A DNA stretch of 64,000 nt from Actinobacillus indolicus (GTDB taxonomy: Bacteria; Pseudomonadota; Gammaproteobacteria; Enterobacterales; Pasteurellaceae), in assembly GCF_004519515.1 (NCBI RefSeq), contig NZ_CP038145.1, positions 558,001 to 622,000 on the forward strand, read 5' to 3'. This document shows, one piece after another, positions 1-8,969 of the stretch. The translations under genes were made by a program, and so were the position numbers. Within the stretch, counting starts at the first letter, position 1, and each line of letters opens with the position of its first letter. The notes below the pieces were generated by a model that was given only the letters and a program-made list of their open reading frames with translations, searched no databases and was not told the origin of the DNA.

Positions 1-294
1 GTCCTTTTTCCTGCTGGTATCAATCCTGCACGTAGAACAAGCGAGCTAACTATTGCAATTATTCAATTAGTCGCAAGTAAACGTGGCGTTGCAGCATTAC
101 CCTATTGGGCGGTAAAACCTTATTTAGAAAGGGGCTATGTCGTTGCTCGTAAAATTACAGAGTATGGTCTATATAGTAAACTTTATAGTGCTATACGAGA
201 AAACGATGCAAATGCGGCATATATTACGGATTTTCATAATACTGTAAAATCTGAAAGTTTTAGCTCACTTCCTAGCCTACTTGTTTTAGAATAA
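1..294 (+). CDS. metR: MetR, LysR-family regulator of methionine genes (C-terminal part)
   Basis: The open frame enters from the left edge and ends at the TAA at 292-294, giving the last 97 residues of a protein whose start lies outside the window. The peptide contains the stretches IQLVASKRGVAALP and WAVKPYLERGYVV, which match the effector-binding C-terminus of MetR as I know it from E. coli (IQMVAA..GIAALP..WVVE). MetR is a cytoplasmic LysR-type activator of methionine biosynthesis genes that senses homocysteine. The DNA-binding domain is not visible, so another LysR protein is possible but less likely. A hairpin follows at 326-363. Confidence 0.75.
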   Translation, partial: VLFPAGINPARRTSELTIAIIQLVASKRGVAALPYWAVKPYLERGYVVARKITEYGLYSKLYSAIRENDANAAYITDFHNTVKSESFSSLPSLLVLE

Positions 295-325
295 ATTCAT
301 TAAATTACCTTTCTATATTTTGCTG

Positions 326-363
326 ACAAAACAACCATTAATGTAAATTGGCGGTTGTTTTGT
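326..363 (+). terminator. Inverted repeat after metR, possible terminator
   Basis: An 11-bp perfect inverted repeat (ACAAAACAACC at 326-336, GGTTGTTTTGT at 353-363) encloses a 16-base loop 31 bases after the metR stop. The descending arm is T-rich but no long T run follows, so termination is plausible, not certain. Confidence 0.45.
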
Positions 364-443
364 AATCCATTTAGTTGTATATTTTTTTCGGCGTTAAGTC
401 AAACTCGATTAAAATCAATGTATTGCATTTAAGGTACATCAAT

Positions 444-902
444 ATGCAAAAGCGCATCTTTTCTTTTATTCAAAAAAAATATCTCTGCACATTATGTTGT
501 TCTCAAAATAATCTTCCATGGGCAAATGCATTTTATTATGTTTTTGATGAGGAAAATCGTCGCCTGATCTATGTTACTGGAGAACAAACTTATCATAGTA
601 AGGTTATGCAAGAAAATCCTAATGTATCAGGAACGATATTTACTCCGACTCGTTTTCACCCTTCATTACAAGGGATTCAATTTACGGGAAAAACTAAACT
701 TCTTAAGGGAAAAGAATACGAAACCGCAAAGGAATTATATAAAAAAGAATATTCCCATGAACTTATCGACAAACTATCCATTTGGGAAGTGCAATTAGAA
801 TACGTAAGGCTTATTGATAACTCATTAGGTTTATTTTCCACAGTAGAATGGAAAAGAAATGAATCTCAAAACAATATCATACCAGACAATATTCCTGTAT
901 AA
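444..902 (+). CDS. YhbP-like protein of the pyridoxamine 5'-phosphate oxidase-like (split-barrel) fold
   Basis: 152 residues from the ATG at 444. An in-frame start 69 bases upstream is possible, but AAGG at 431-434 and agreement with the family favour 444. The sequence pattern (W.NAFYYVFD near residue 24, then a tract ending TGKTK, and IWEVQLEYVRLIDNSLG near the end) resembles E. coli YhbP (UPF0306). That family has the FMN-binding split-barrel fold; the substrate is unknown. It stands alone between metR and a convergent symporter gene. Function is inferred only from family resemblance. Confidence 0.7.
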   Translation: MQKRIFSFIQKKYLCTLCCSQNNLPWANAFYYVFDEENRRLIYVTGEQTYHSKVMQENPNVSGTIFTPTRFHPSLQGIQFTGKTKLLKGKEYETAKELYKKEYSHELIDKLSIWEVQLEYVRLIDNSLGLFSTVEWKRNESQNNIIPDNIPV

Positions 903-908
903 AAAACA

Positions 909-932
909 AAGGGAAAGCAATTGCTTTCCCTT
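909..932. terminator. Bidirectional hairpin between the YhbP-like gene and the symporter
   Basis: A perfect palindrome AAGGGAAAGC / GCTTTCCCTT lies 6 bases after the first gene's stop and 11 bases before the end of the convergent symporter gene. It is flanked by A-rich and T-containing sequence and can serve both transcripts. Confidence 0.65.
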
Positions 933-943
933 ATCTCTAATGA

Positions 944-2302
944 TTAAAGTGATTTAAAGAAAATCACAAGGATAATAAGTGGAATGACGAAACGAACGTA
1001 ATTAAACCACAAATTCGTTAATGTTTTCCCTGCCCCTAACTCTTCCTTCGCTTCATCTTTTAAGACAAAGCCAACGAAAATAGCACTACCTAATGCAGTA
1101 AGGATGAATAAAATATTTCCACTAATATAATCAAAAGCATCAAAAATACTTTTACCCATAATGGTGACATCTTTCCAAACATTATCACCTAAAACAGATG
1201 GCACATTACCTAAAATAAAGATGAGTGTTAAAGTCCAAAATATCGCCATTTTTCTACTCATTTTTGTTTTTTCTTGTAGCGCGGTGATGATCACTTCATA
1301 GATGGTTAATGAAGTCGTTAATGCTGCAACCACTAATAAGCCAAAGAAAATAATGGCAAAGATCGTACCGCCCCACATATTAGAGAAAACAATCGGTAGG
1401 CTTTGGAAGACGAGAGTTGGGCCTGAATTTGGGGCAATGCCAAAGCTAAAGAGTGATGGGAAGATCATAAAGCCTGCCATTACTGCAATTACTGTATTTA
1501 ATACCCCTGTGATTGTCGCTGTTCTCACCAGATTTTCTTTTTTGTCTAAGTAGCTTGAAAGGGTAATTAATACGCCGAAACCTAAGCTCAGAGCAAAGAA
1601 GACTTGTCCTAATACAAAGACAAATAATTGCGGTGTAATTTTTGAGAAATCAGGCATTAAATAGAATTTAATCCCTTCCGCTGCCCCAGGTAAAGTGACA
1701 TTACGGATCACCATAATGATTAAGAAAATAAAGAGTAAAGGCATCAAATATTTAACCGAACGCTCAATACCATCAACTATGCCTTTGACTAAGATGAAGT
1801 AGTTTACTAAGACAAACAAGCCTGTATAAGCCAGAATGGTAACCGGGCTGTTGAAAATACTCTCTTTGAAATAGGCAGATGTGGTTTCTACGGTAACAGG
1901 TGATGAGAGATCTAAACCGCCTGTCACAAGACTGCCGATATAATTTAATACCCAACCACCAAGCACCATATAGTAAGCAAGGATACCAAAAGATCCTAAC
2001 AATCCCATATAACCCAAGATTTTCCACGCAGGGTGAATGGCTTTACCATTCGCTTTTCCAGTAAAGGCATCAATGGCATTTACTCGCATACGGCGACCAA
2101 TCACATTTTCTACTAAGATCATCGGAATACCGATAACGATCATTGCGATACAAAATAAGGCTACATAAGCTCCGCCACCATTTTCTCCGACTAAATAAGG
2201 GAAACGCCACGTTGCACCAAAACCAACGGTTGCACCTGCTACGGTCATAATATATGCCAATCGATTTGACCACGATTGGCGTTCTTGGGGTTGTGTATTC
2301 AT
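944..2302 (-). CDS. Sodium-dependent transporter of the neurotransmitter:sodium symporter (NSS) family
   Basis: 452 residues with about 11-12 hydrophobic segments. The N-terminus carries the NSS signature: a tract reading WSNRLAYIMTVAGATVGFG followed by WRFPYLVGENGGGAY, the first unwound helix that binds Na+ and substrate in LeuT-type proteins. The product is an inner-membrane importer of an amino acid or related compound; the substrate cannot be read from sequence. I chose the ATG at 2300-2302, which has AGGA upstream; an in-frame start at 2389 would run into the dam coding region and add a poor N-terminus. It follows dam on the same strand with a 28-base gap. Confidence 0.88.
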   Translation of the reverse strand: MNTQPQERQSWSNRLAYIMTVAGATVGFGATWRFPYLVGENGGGAYVALFCIAMIVIGIPMILVENVIGRRMRVNAIDAFTGKANGKAIHPAWKILGYMGLLGSFGILAYYMVLGGWVLNYIGSLVTGGLDLSSPVTVETTSAYFKESIFNSPVTILAYTGLFVLVNYFILVKGIVDGIERSVKYLMPLLFIFLIIMVIRNVTLPGAAEGIKFYLMPDFSKITPQLFVFVLGQVFFALSLGFGVLITLSSYLDKKENLVRTATITGVLNTVIAVMAGFMIFPSLFSFGIAPNSGPTLVFQSLPIVFSNMWGGTIFAIIFFGLLVVAALTTSLTIYEVIITALQEKTKMSRKMAIFWTLTLIFILGNVPSVLGDNVWKDVTIMGKSIFDAFDYISGNILFILTALGSAIFVGFVLKDEAKEELGAGKTLTNLWFNYVRFVIPLIILVIFFKSL

Positions 2303-2330
2303 ATTTTTTCCTACTGCATACAAAAGGAAG

Positions 2331-3149
2331 TTAAGAGAACAGAGCAAAAAGTTCATCGACTTTAATTCGAGAGTCACTGGATTGACCAATATGACGTTGC
2401 ACTTTCAGTTTCTTTATTTTCGCTCCACGATAGATTTGCCGAGTAAACTCAGTATCATGATTTGAAATGAGCACAGGAATTTTAGCTTTCTGAGCTTGTT
2501 TCGCTCTCTCAGCTAACGCTATCTGCTGCTCAAGAGAGAAACCACCACCCGCATAATGGGTAAAATTGGTTTCTTGGTTCAGAGGAGCATAAGGTGGATC
2601 ACAATAAACCACATAATCATCAGGATTCTCTAACAAATATTGAAAGACTTGATGAAAATCCGCACAAATAAATATTGCTTTTTGTGCCTTTTCTGCAAAA
2701 GAACGTAGCTCCTTTTCTGGGAAATAGTGTGTTTTATAATCGCCAAAAGGCACATTGTATTCATGTTTCTGGTTATAACGGCATAACCCATTAAAACCAA
2801 AACGATTTAAATAGAGAAATAGAACAGAACGACGAAATGCATCTTGAGAAAAATTAAATTCCGCACGCCGCTCATAATAAAATATTGCACTATTAGCTTG
2901 GGGATCGTTAAAAAGCGTTTTTGCTTCTCGAATATACTTCTCCACATCTAATTTAATTACATTAAATAAATTAATCAGATCAGGATTAATATCCGCAAGA
3001 ATATAACGCTCAAAATTGGAATTAAGAAACACCGAGCCTGCACCAACAAAAGGCTCTACAAGACAAGCCTTTTTTGGCAAATGCCGATTAATTTCATCGG
3101 TCAGGCGATATTTTCCACCTGCCCATTTTAAAAAGGCTCGCTGTTTCAT
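2331..3149 (-). CDS. dam: Dam, DNA adenine-N6 methyltransferase (GATC)
   Basis: 272 residues, the usual length for Dam. The AdoMet-binding motif FVGAGSVF sits at residues 34-41 and the catalytic DPPY at 184-187; the N-terminus AFLKWAGGKYRL is typical of the alpha-group D12 family. The enzyme methylates adenine in GATC and marks the parental strand for mismatch repair. The order aroK-aroB-dam matches the enterobacterial cluster, but damX is not between aroB and dam here (gap only 9 bases), so the three genes are probably co-transcribed. Confidence 0.95.
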   Translation of the reverse strand: MKQRAFLKWAGGKYRLTDEINRHLPKKACLVEPFVGAGSVFLNSNFERYILADINPDLINLFNVIKLDVEKYIREAKTLFNDPQANSAIFYYERRAEFNFSQDAFRRSVLFLYLNRFGFNGLCRYNQKHEYNVPFGDYKTHYFPEKELRSFAEKAQKAIFICADFHQVFQYLLENPDDYVVYCDPPYAPLNQETNFTHYAGGGFSLEQQIALAERAKQAQKAKIPVLISNHDTEFTRQIYRGAKIKKLKVQRHIGQSSDSRIKVDELFALFS

Positions 3150-3158
3150 TATCGAGGT

Positions 3159-4247
3159 TTAGAATTGAGTAAATCGACGAATGGCATCTAAAACTTGGTT
3201 TTCTGTCGCTTGAGCAGTAACATAAGCCTTACCAAGTGATTTTAATAAAATCAAGCGCAACTGACCGCTTAATACTTTCTTATCTCGCCACATATAAGGC
3301 AAATATTCTTCAGGTTGCATACCATCTGGTGAAATCGTTGGCAACGTTGCACGAGCAATCAATTTTTCTAAACGAGCTACATCTTGTTCCGTGAGATCAC
3401 CAAGAATATGAGATAAGGCTGCTGCTTCAAGCATCCCAACGGCAACCGCTTCCCCATGTAACCAGTTACCATAGCCTAGGTGTGCTTCAATAGCGTGTCC
3501 AAAGGTGTGACCCAAATTTAACAAAGCACGATCGCCTTTTTCTGTTTCATCACGAGCCACCACATCGGCTTTCAGTTGGCAACAACGTTGAATACAATAC
3601 TCTAACGCAGACTGTTCAAGGGAAACGAGATCATCAATATGCAGTTCAAGCCATTCAAAAAATTGAATATCAAAAATCGCACCATATTTGATTACTTCCG
3701 CTAAGCCTGCACTCACTTCACGTTTGGGCAAGGTTTTTAAGGTATTTGTATCAACAATAACCGAAATGGGCTGATAAAATGCCCCAATCATATTTTTACC
3801 AAGCGGGTGGTTTACTGCCGTTTTTCCTCCAACGGAAGAGTCCACTTGTGCCAATAAGGTGGTAGGAATTTGAATAAAACGGATACCTCGTTGATAAGAC
3901 GCTGCAGCATATCCTGCTACATCACCAATAACACCACCACCTAACGCAATTAATACTGAATCACGATTATGATTTTTTTCAAGTAATGCGGTAAAAATAA
4001 GATTGAGTGAATCAAGGTTTTTATGTTGCTCACCATCGGGAATCAACACTGAATCGACTTTACAGCCAATAGCACTTAGCGTTTGTTCTACCGTTGCAAG
4101 ATAATGGGAAGCAACCGTTGGATTAGACACGATCATCACTTTATCTCCTGACTTTAATGGATGATAACTCGTTGGATCTGCTAATAATCCGTCACCTATT
4201 GAAATAGGATAACGACGCTCTTTTAATTCCACATTGACTTGCAACAT
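3159..4247 (-). CDS. aroB: AroB, 3-dehydroquinate synthase
   Basis: 362 residues, full length for the family. Visible landmarks are the NAD-binding region ALGGGVIGDVAGYAA, the tract IPTTLLAQVDSSVGGKT and the zinc-ligand region LNLGHTFGHAIE. The enzyme converts DAHP to 3-dehydroquinate, step two of the shikimate pathway, in the cytoplasm. It lies 14 bases after aroK and 9 bases before dam on the same strand, an operon arrangement shared with enteric bacteria. Confidence 0.96.
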   Translation of the reverse strand: MLQVNVELKERRYPISIGDGLLADPTSYHPLKSGDKVMIVSNPTVASHYLATVEQTLSAIGCKVDSVLIPDGEQHKNLDSLNLIFTALLEKNHNRDSVLIALGGGVIGDVAGYAAASYQRGIRFIQIPTTLLAQVDSSVGGKTAVNHPLGKNMIGAFYQPISVIVDTNTLKTLPKREVSAGLAEVIKYGAIFDIQFFEWLELHIDDLVSLEQSALEYCIQRCCQLKADVVARDETEKGDRALLNLGHTFGHAIEAHLGYGNWLHGEAVAVGMLEAAALSHILGDLTEQDVARLEKLIARATLPTISPDGMQPEEYLPYMWRDKKVLSGQLRLILLKSLGKAYVTAQATENQVLDAIRRFTQF

Positions 4248-4261
4248 ATAGACATCCTTAG

Positions 4262-4783
4262 TTACTGTAAATTATCAATCATATCAATGATTTGCGTTGC
4301 GACTACTTTTGCACTTTGTTCATCAGTCTGCAAAATGATATCTGCAATTTCTTCATAAAGCGGATTACGAATTTTCGCCAGTTCGACCAACGTTTGATAC
4401 GGATCTTCCGTTTGTAATAACGGACGTTTTTTATCACGTTGAGTACGCTCAAACTGTTTATCTACGGTGGTTTCAAGATAAACCACAATACCACGAGCAG
4501 AGAGGACATTACGGTTATCTTTGGAAAGCACAGAACCACCGCCTGTTGAAAGTACCAAACCATGCGATTGGGTTAGCTCATTTAGTACACGCTCTTCACG
4601 TTTACGAAATCCTGCTTCCCCTTCAATATCAAAAATCCAATCAATATCAGCACCTGCACGCTCTTCAATTACAGCATCTGAATCCAAAAAATCCATATTT
4701 AGCATTTGTGCTAATTGACGTCCAATAGTACTTTTACCAGCACCCATAGGACCAATTAAGAAAATATTACGTTTTTCTGCCAT
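4262..4783 (-). CDS. aroK: AroK, shikimate kinase I
   Basis: 173 residues. The P-loop GPMGAGKSTIGR is at residues 11-22, followed by the shikimate-binding D-S-D region (MDFLDSDAVIEERAG) and the GGGSVL loop near residue 80. It phosphorylates shikimate to shikimate 3-phosphate. It is the first gene of the aroK-aroB-dam group, whose promoter should lie in 4784-4833. In enteric bacteria hofMNOPQ, the homologues of comA-E, lie just upstream of aroK; here mrcA and com are still near neighbours but in a different arrangement. Confidence 0.95.
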   Translation of the reverse strand: MAEKRNIFLIGPMGAGKSTIGRQLAQMLNMDFLDSDAVIEERAGADIDWIFDIEGEAGFRKREERVLNELTQSHGLVLSTGGGSVLSKDNRNVLSARGIVVYLETTVDKQFERTQRDKKRPLLQTEDPYQTLVELAKIRNPLYEEIADIILQTDEQSAKVVATQIIDMIDNLQ

Positions 4784-4833
4784 TATTTTTCTAAAGAATA
4801 AAAATTAAAATTATTGATTTGTGATTATTTGAA

Positions 4834-4870
4834 AAAACAGACCGCTTGTATAATACAAGCGGTCTGTTTT
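4834..4870. terminator. Inverted uptake-sequence pair, bidirectional-type hairpin between mrcA and aroK
   Basis: Two USS cores face each other: AAAACAGACCGCTTGT, a short TATAAT-like loop, then ACAAGCGGTCTGTTTT. The stem is perfect and each arm ends in a T run for one strand. It lies between the ends of mrcA (5011) and the start of aroK (4783), so it can stop mrcA transcription before aroK. Using paired USS as terminators is a known Pasteurellaceae habit. Confidence 0.75.
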
Positions 4871-4929
4871 ATGTTGAATTTTACAAAAGTGATTAAAATT
4901 AAAACACTTATTTACTGAATTTTCCACAA

Positions 4930-4976
4930 ATCGCCCCAAAATAAAGATGGGCGATATTATCTCAATAAATCGCCCT
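4930..4976. repeat. Short CGCCC/GGGCG inverted repeats after mrcA
   Basis: Three short arms, TCGCCCC near 4930, GGGCGAT near 4948 and ATCGCCC near 4968, can pair in alternative ways downstream of the mrcA stop. They resemble in base content the GTAGGGGCGG elements elsewhere in the window but are shorter and less regular. Confidence 0.35.
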
Positions 4977-5010
4977 ACTTTTCAACCTAAACAAAGAGAA
5001 TTATCACATT

Positions 5011-7638
5011 TTAGAATAATTCTTTTCCTTGGTGCTGTAAAACACCTGGTGGAGGTAAACCTAAACGCTGTTCTAGTGCCTCATGCTGTTTTGGTTGAGA
5101 TTGTCCAGGCAATTGTCCAGGCGCTTGAACAGCTTTTTGTACAATATAGCGTTTTGTTGGCTCGGTGCCTTTAATGAAGAACTCTGTTAATCCATTGCCT
5201 AGGAAGCCACTTGTTGGATCGATTTTAACTTCAATGATATTTGCAGGCAATACTTCGGCACGCTCTTCTTTGTCAGCTAATGCGACCTTCATATATTTGA
5301 TCCAAGCAGGTAATGCCGTTTGCGCACCGGCTTCACCACGGCCTAATTCTCGCTTATTATCATCAAAACCAACATAGACTGCAGTCACTAAATTCGCCCC
5401 AAAGCCAGCATACCATGTCACTTTTGCATTATTGGTTGTCCCAGTTTTACCACCAATATCCTTACGCTTAATTTCATTGGCTACACGCCAACTCGTCCCT
5501 TTCCAACTTTGACCTGGTTCCCCTGTAATTGCTGTCTTTAAAGCACTACGCATTAAAAAGGCAATTTCACCGCTAACAACTCTTGGTGCATAACGAATTT
5601 CTTGGCTTGTTGCAGCAGCATTTGCCATTAAACTTGGTGCATCTTGCTTCGCCGTTGGACTAATATCTAACTCTGGAATCGCATCATTATCATCATCCTT
5701 TGGAGACTCAACAACAACTTCTTCAGAAGACTGTTTCTTCTCTTCAATTTTTACAAAATCAAAATACTCTGGTTCAGGATAAATCACAGGCTTATCATTA
5801 CATTCTAAACACGCAATCGCAGGGTTTGCTTTAAAGAGTTCATTACCTGAGCTATCTAAAATACGGTCAATGATATAAGGCTCGATTAAATAGCCACCAT
5901 TATCAAAAACTGCATATCCTCTAGCCATTTCTAACGGCGTAAAGGAAGCCGCCCCTAATGCCAATGCTTCTGTCGCTTGATATTGCTCTTTTTGGAAGCC
6001 AAAGCGTTGTAAGTAACCCGCTACATACTCTACACCAGCCATCTGCACTGCACGTACCATCATCACGTTTTTGGATTTACCCAAACCTACTCGTAAACGC
6101 AACGAACCCTCATAAACATTCGGTGAATTTTTCGGTGTCCACGGTTTTTGTCCGCGTTTTGTAATAGTAATTGGCGTATCACTTAAGGTTGTCGAAAGAC
6201 TTAATCCTTTATTTAATGCAGCAGCATAAATAAATGGTTTAATGGAAGATCCCACTTGTACTAAAGATTGTGTCGCGCGATTAAAACGGCTTTGTTCAAA
6301 ACTAAAACCACCAACAATCGCTTCAATCGCACCATTATCACTATTTAGTGAAACTAATGCTGAATTAACATCTGGAATTTGCCCTAACTCCCATTCGTCC
6401 TTACTATTTTGACGAACCCAAATTTGTTCTCCAACATTGATCACATCTTTCACTTGAGTAGGCGCTTTACCTTGCGCTGAATCATTAATAAATTTTCTCG
6501 CCCAGCGCATACTAGACATTTTAATTTCTGCGCGATCTCCTGTTGGTAGCATGATATTCGCTTTATCTTTTGAAATGGCTAATACGACAGCACCAATAAA
6601 AGGCTCGGAGCTTGGTAATTTACTTAAGTGATCGATAATCTTTTCTTCGTCCCACGCACTCTCTTTAGGACTCCATAACTTCTCTGCCCCACGCCAGCCA
6701 TGACGACGATCATAATCAATCAAATTATTACGCAAGGCATCTTGCGCTTCCTTTTGATCAGCAGATAACACTGTCGCAAATACTTGGAAACCTTTAGTAT
6801 AAGCAACTTCTTCGCCATAGCGTTTAACCATTTCTTGACGAATCATTTCTGTTACATAATCAGCTTTAAATTCTAATGCTGCGCCATAATATTTTGCTTT
6901 AATTGGTTCTGATTTGGCTTGTTCATATTGCTCTTTTGTAATTTTACCAATTTCCAACATACGACCAAGCACAACATTACGGCGATTTTCAGCACGTTTC
7001 ACTGAAAAAAGTGGATTCATCGTAGAAGGGGCTTTTGGTAAACCCGCAATAATTGCAATTTCAGATAAAGTTAACTCATCAAGCTTTTTGCCGAAGTAGA
7101 TTTTTGCAGCTGCTGCCACCCCATAAGAGCGATATCCCAAATAAATTTTATTGAGATATAGCTCTAAAATTTCATTCTTAGAAAGATTTTCTTCAATTTC
7201 TAACGCTAAAATTACTTCTTTTAACTTACGCTCCATTTTACGCTCAGGAGATAAAAAGAAGTTTCTCGCCAATTGTTGCGTAATGGTACTCGCCCCTTGC
7301 GTATCCCCTTGGCTTGAACGCCAAACGGCACGCATAATGCCTTTAGGATCGATCCCCTTATGTTCATAAAAACGGGTATCTTCCGTCGCAATAATCGCAT
7401 CAATTAAGGTTTGCGGAATATCGGCAAGTTTCACAGGAATACGGCGTTGTTCCCCCACTTCTCCAATGAGTTTACCGTCTGCGGTAAAAATCTGCATAGG
7501 TTGTTGAAGTTCAACGGTTTTTAGGCTTGCTACATCAGGCAAGTCTTCTTTTAAATGGACATAAAGAAAACCTGCTGCAACTAGACCCACAATTATTAGT
7601 GTAAGTAAAGCACTAAATATGATTTTTACGATCTTCAT
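5011..7638 (-). CDS. mrcA: PBP1A, bifunctional class A penicillin-binding protein
   Basis: 875 residues. A membrane anchor covers residues 5-28. The glycosyltransferase domain shows EDTRFYEHKG at 86-95 and the QGASTITQQLARNFFL block near 114-129. The transpeptidase active site S464-S-I-K467 is followed by an SKN motif and a KTGTTN motif. The protein polymerises and cross-links peptidoglycan in the periplasm. Between the SKN and KTG motifs is an acidic, low-complexity insert (EEKKQSSEEVVVESP and neighbours) likely to be a flexible loop. It is divergent from comA, as in Haemophilus influenzae (ponA/comA). Confidence 0.95.
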   Translation of the reverse strand: MKIVKIIFSALLTLIIVGLVAAGFLYVHLKEDLPDVASLKTVELQQPMQIFTADGKLIGEVGEQRRIPVKLADIPQTLIDAIIATEDTRFYEHKGIDPKGIMRAVWRSSQGDTQGASTITQQLARNFFLSPERKMERKLKEVILALEIEENLSKNEILELYLNKIYLGYRSYGVAAAAKIYFGKKLDELTLSEIAIIAGLPKAPSTMNPLFSVKRAENRRNVVLGRMLEIGKITKEQYEQAKSEPIKAKYYGAALEFKADYVTEMIRQEMVKRYGEEVAYTKGFQVFATVLSADQKEAQDALRNNLIDYDRRHGWRGAEKLWSPKESAWDEEKIIDHLSKLPSSEPFIGAVVLAISKDKANIMLPTGDRAEIKMSSMRWARKFINDSAQGKAPTQVKDVINVGEQIWVRQNSKDEWELGQIPDVNSALVSLNSDNGAIEAIVGGFSFEQSRFNRATQSLVQVGSSIKPFIYAAALNKGLSLSTTLSDTPITITKRGQKPWTPKNSPNVYEGSLRLRVGLGKSKNVMMVRAVQMAGVEYVAGYLQRFGFQKEQYQATEALALGAASFTPLEMARGYAVFDNGGYLIEPYIIDRILDSSGNELFKANPAIACLECNDKPVIYPEPEYFDFVKIEEKKQSSEEVVVESPKDDDNDAIPELDISPTAKQDAPSLMANAAATSQEIRYAPRVVSGEIAFLMRSALKTAITGEPGQSWKGTSWRVANEIKRKDIGGKTGTTNNAKVTWYAGFGANLVTAVYVGFDDNKRELGRGEAGAQTALPAWIKYMKVALADKEERAEVLPANIIEVKIDPTSGFLGNGLTEFFIKGTEPTKRYIVQKAVQAPGQLPGQSQPKQHEALEQRLGLPPPGVLQHQGKELF

Positions 7639-7642
7639 CGAA
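7627..7642 (+). promoter_or_regulatory. Candidate CRP-S (Sxy-dependent) site in the mrcA/comA divergence
   Basis: The sequence TACGA, six bases, TCGAA matches the competence CRP-S pattern (TGCGA N6 TCGCA/TCGAA) in 8-9 of 10 positions and is flanked by T-rich and A-rich bases. It overlaps the first codons of mrcA and sits about 155 bases before comA. I saw no better match in 7639-7794. Part of the match could be forced by the mrcA coding sequence. Confidence 0.4.
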
Positions 7643-7794
7643 AAATTCTCTTTTGCTAAATGACGAAAGGATAATTCTAGGTAAAGATAACCTAAATCCG
7701 AAAAAATAATACTCTGTTTAAAGATATAAGCAGAATAAAACAGTTAATTATAGTTTTAATTGATGTCAGAATCTATTTTTTATTCGAGGGAAAT

Positions 7795-8472
7795 ATGGGT
7801 AAATTCTTTCAGCTTTGCACAAAAGCACCACTTAAACCGATTCAAGTTGGCTTTTTTTGGCAAGAAAATACCGCTTGTATCGTCTATTTTGAGCAAGAAC
7901 AGCCCCATTCTTTTTACTTTTCAAGCAAAGTAGAAGCGGATAGTTTCCTACAACAATTTCCCTGTAGTTATCAGCTTGTTCAAGCCGTTTCTTATTCGCA
8001 TATCTGGCGAAAAACGCTCATATTACCTAGCTTAGAGTCATCATTAAAAATAGAGCAACAAGCGATACCGATTTTAAAGCAATCACTGCCATTAGACCTC
8101 TCAGAAATCGCCTTTGACTACCAAGTGACTCCATTAGATAGCAATCAGCTCTATCAAATAAAACTATACGCATTAAGAAAAAGTGAAATGTGGGAAGACA
8201 AAGCTATTTTAGATTGTGAACTACATTGCCTTTTAAGGGGGATAGCTTATTTAAGCGAAATTGCACAGGAAGATATCGAAAAATATTGTTACCAATTTCA
8301 AGATAAATTTATTCAGTATAAAGATCAACAACTTACCATTGAAAAACAGAATCTAACAGACAATCCTGTATTCAATGTAGAAACACTTTCCCAAACAAAC
8401 GATATTCCCCATTTTTATCCTTATCTCATTGCATTAGGAGCGAGCCTATGGAATGGCAAGGCATCAATCTAA
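7795..8472 (+). CDS. comA: ComA, PilM-like actin-fold pilus assembly/competence protein
   Basis: 225 residues. I identify it by position: it opens a five-gene operon divergent from mrcA that ends in a secretin, the comABCDE / pilMNOPQ arrangement. The sequence is weakly conserved, as is usual for this gene, with no signal peptide, consistent with a cytoplasmic PilM-type ATPase-fold protein that connects the inner-membrane PilN/PilO platform to the pilus motor. The ATG at 7795 follows GAGGGAA. The next gene begins inside it, overlapping by 25 bases. Confidence 0.85.
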   Translation: MGKFFQLCTKAPLKPIQVGFFWQENTACIVYFEQEQPHSFYFSSKVEADSFLQQFPCSYQLVQAVSYSHIWRKTLILPSLESSLKIEQQAIPILKQSLPLDLSEIAFDYQVTPLDSNQLYQIKLYALRKSEMWEDKAILDCELHCLLRGIAYLSEIAQEDIEKYCYQFQDKFIQYKDQQLTIEKQNLTDNPVFNVETLSQTNDIPHFYPYLIALGASLWNGKASI

Positions 8473-8969
8473 ATGGCTATCGTCAGCATCAATGGCTGAC
8501 AGAATCCGTAAAAAATCTCAGCTATCTCACCGCTTGTATTGTGATTAGCACACTACTGGCGTTGCTTGTCCATTGGCAAAATCAACAGCAACAACATCAA
8601 TTTCACACTTTGGCTCAACAGTTACAACAAAACCAAGAGCAACAATCTACGTTAACCCAACAGATTGAGCAACTGACCTTGCAATCACAAAATAAAAGCA
8701 CACAAAGCCTAGAAAACAACCAGATTACCGCGTTTTTGAATTATCTGTCAGGCATTAAATTATCAGGGATTATTGAGATAGCCCAACTGTACCAAGCAGA
8801 ACATACCGTCTTTAAACTCACCGGTAAAGTCTCTAACCCTACTCAATTTAGTCAGCTTGAACAGCAATTAAAGGCAATGAATTACATTTATCAAATAGAA
8901 CAATTTGAAACGCGTGAAAAAAGTGAGATTGAATTTAGCCTACATATTGATTTAAAGGAAAAAGAATGA
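8448..8969 (+). CDS. comB: ComB, PilN-like inner-membrane pilus alignment protein
   Basis: 173 residues: a short N-terminal cytoplasmic tail, one membrane helix at about 25-43 (YLTACIVISTLLALLVHW), then a long glutamine-rich coiled coil and a small periplasmic domain. This is the bitopic layout of PilN. It is translationally coupled to comA (25-base overlap) and to comC (4-base overlap). With ComC it should form the periplasmic bridge between the motor and the ComE secretin during DNA uptake and pilus assembly. Confidence 0.82.
   Translation: MEWQGINLNGYRQHQWLTESVKNLSYLTACIVISTLLALLVHWQNQQQQHQFHTLAQQLQQNQEQQSTLTQQIEQLTLQSQNKSTQSLENNQITAFLNYLSGIKLSGIIEIAQLYQAEHTVFKLTGKVSNPTQFSQLEQQLKAMNYIYQIEQFETREKSEIEFSLHIDLKEKE

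Noticed and set aside
7651..7668. TTTTGCTAAATGACGAAAGG as a CRP-S site for comA
   Set aside because: The half-sites do not align with the required six-base spacing; the site at 7627-7642 fits better.
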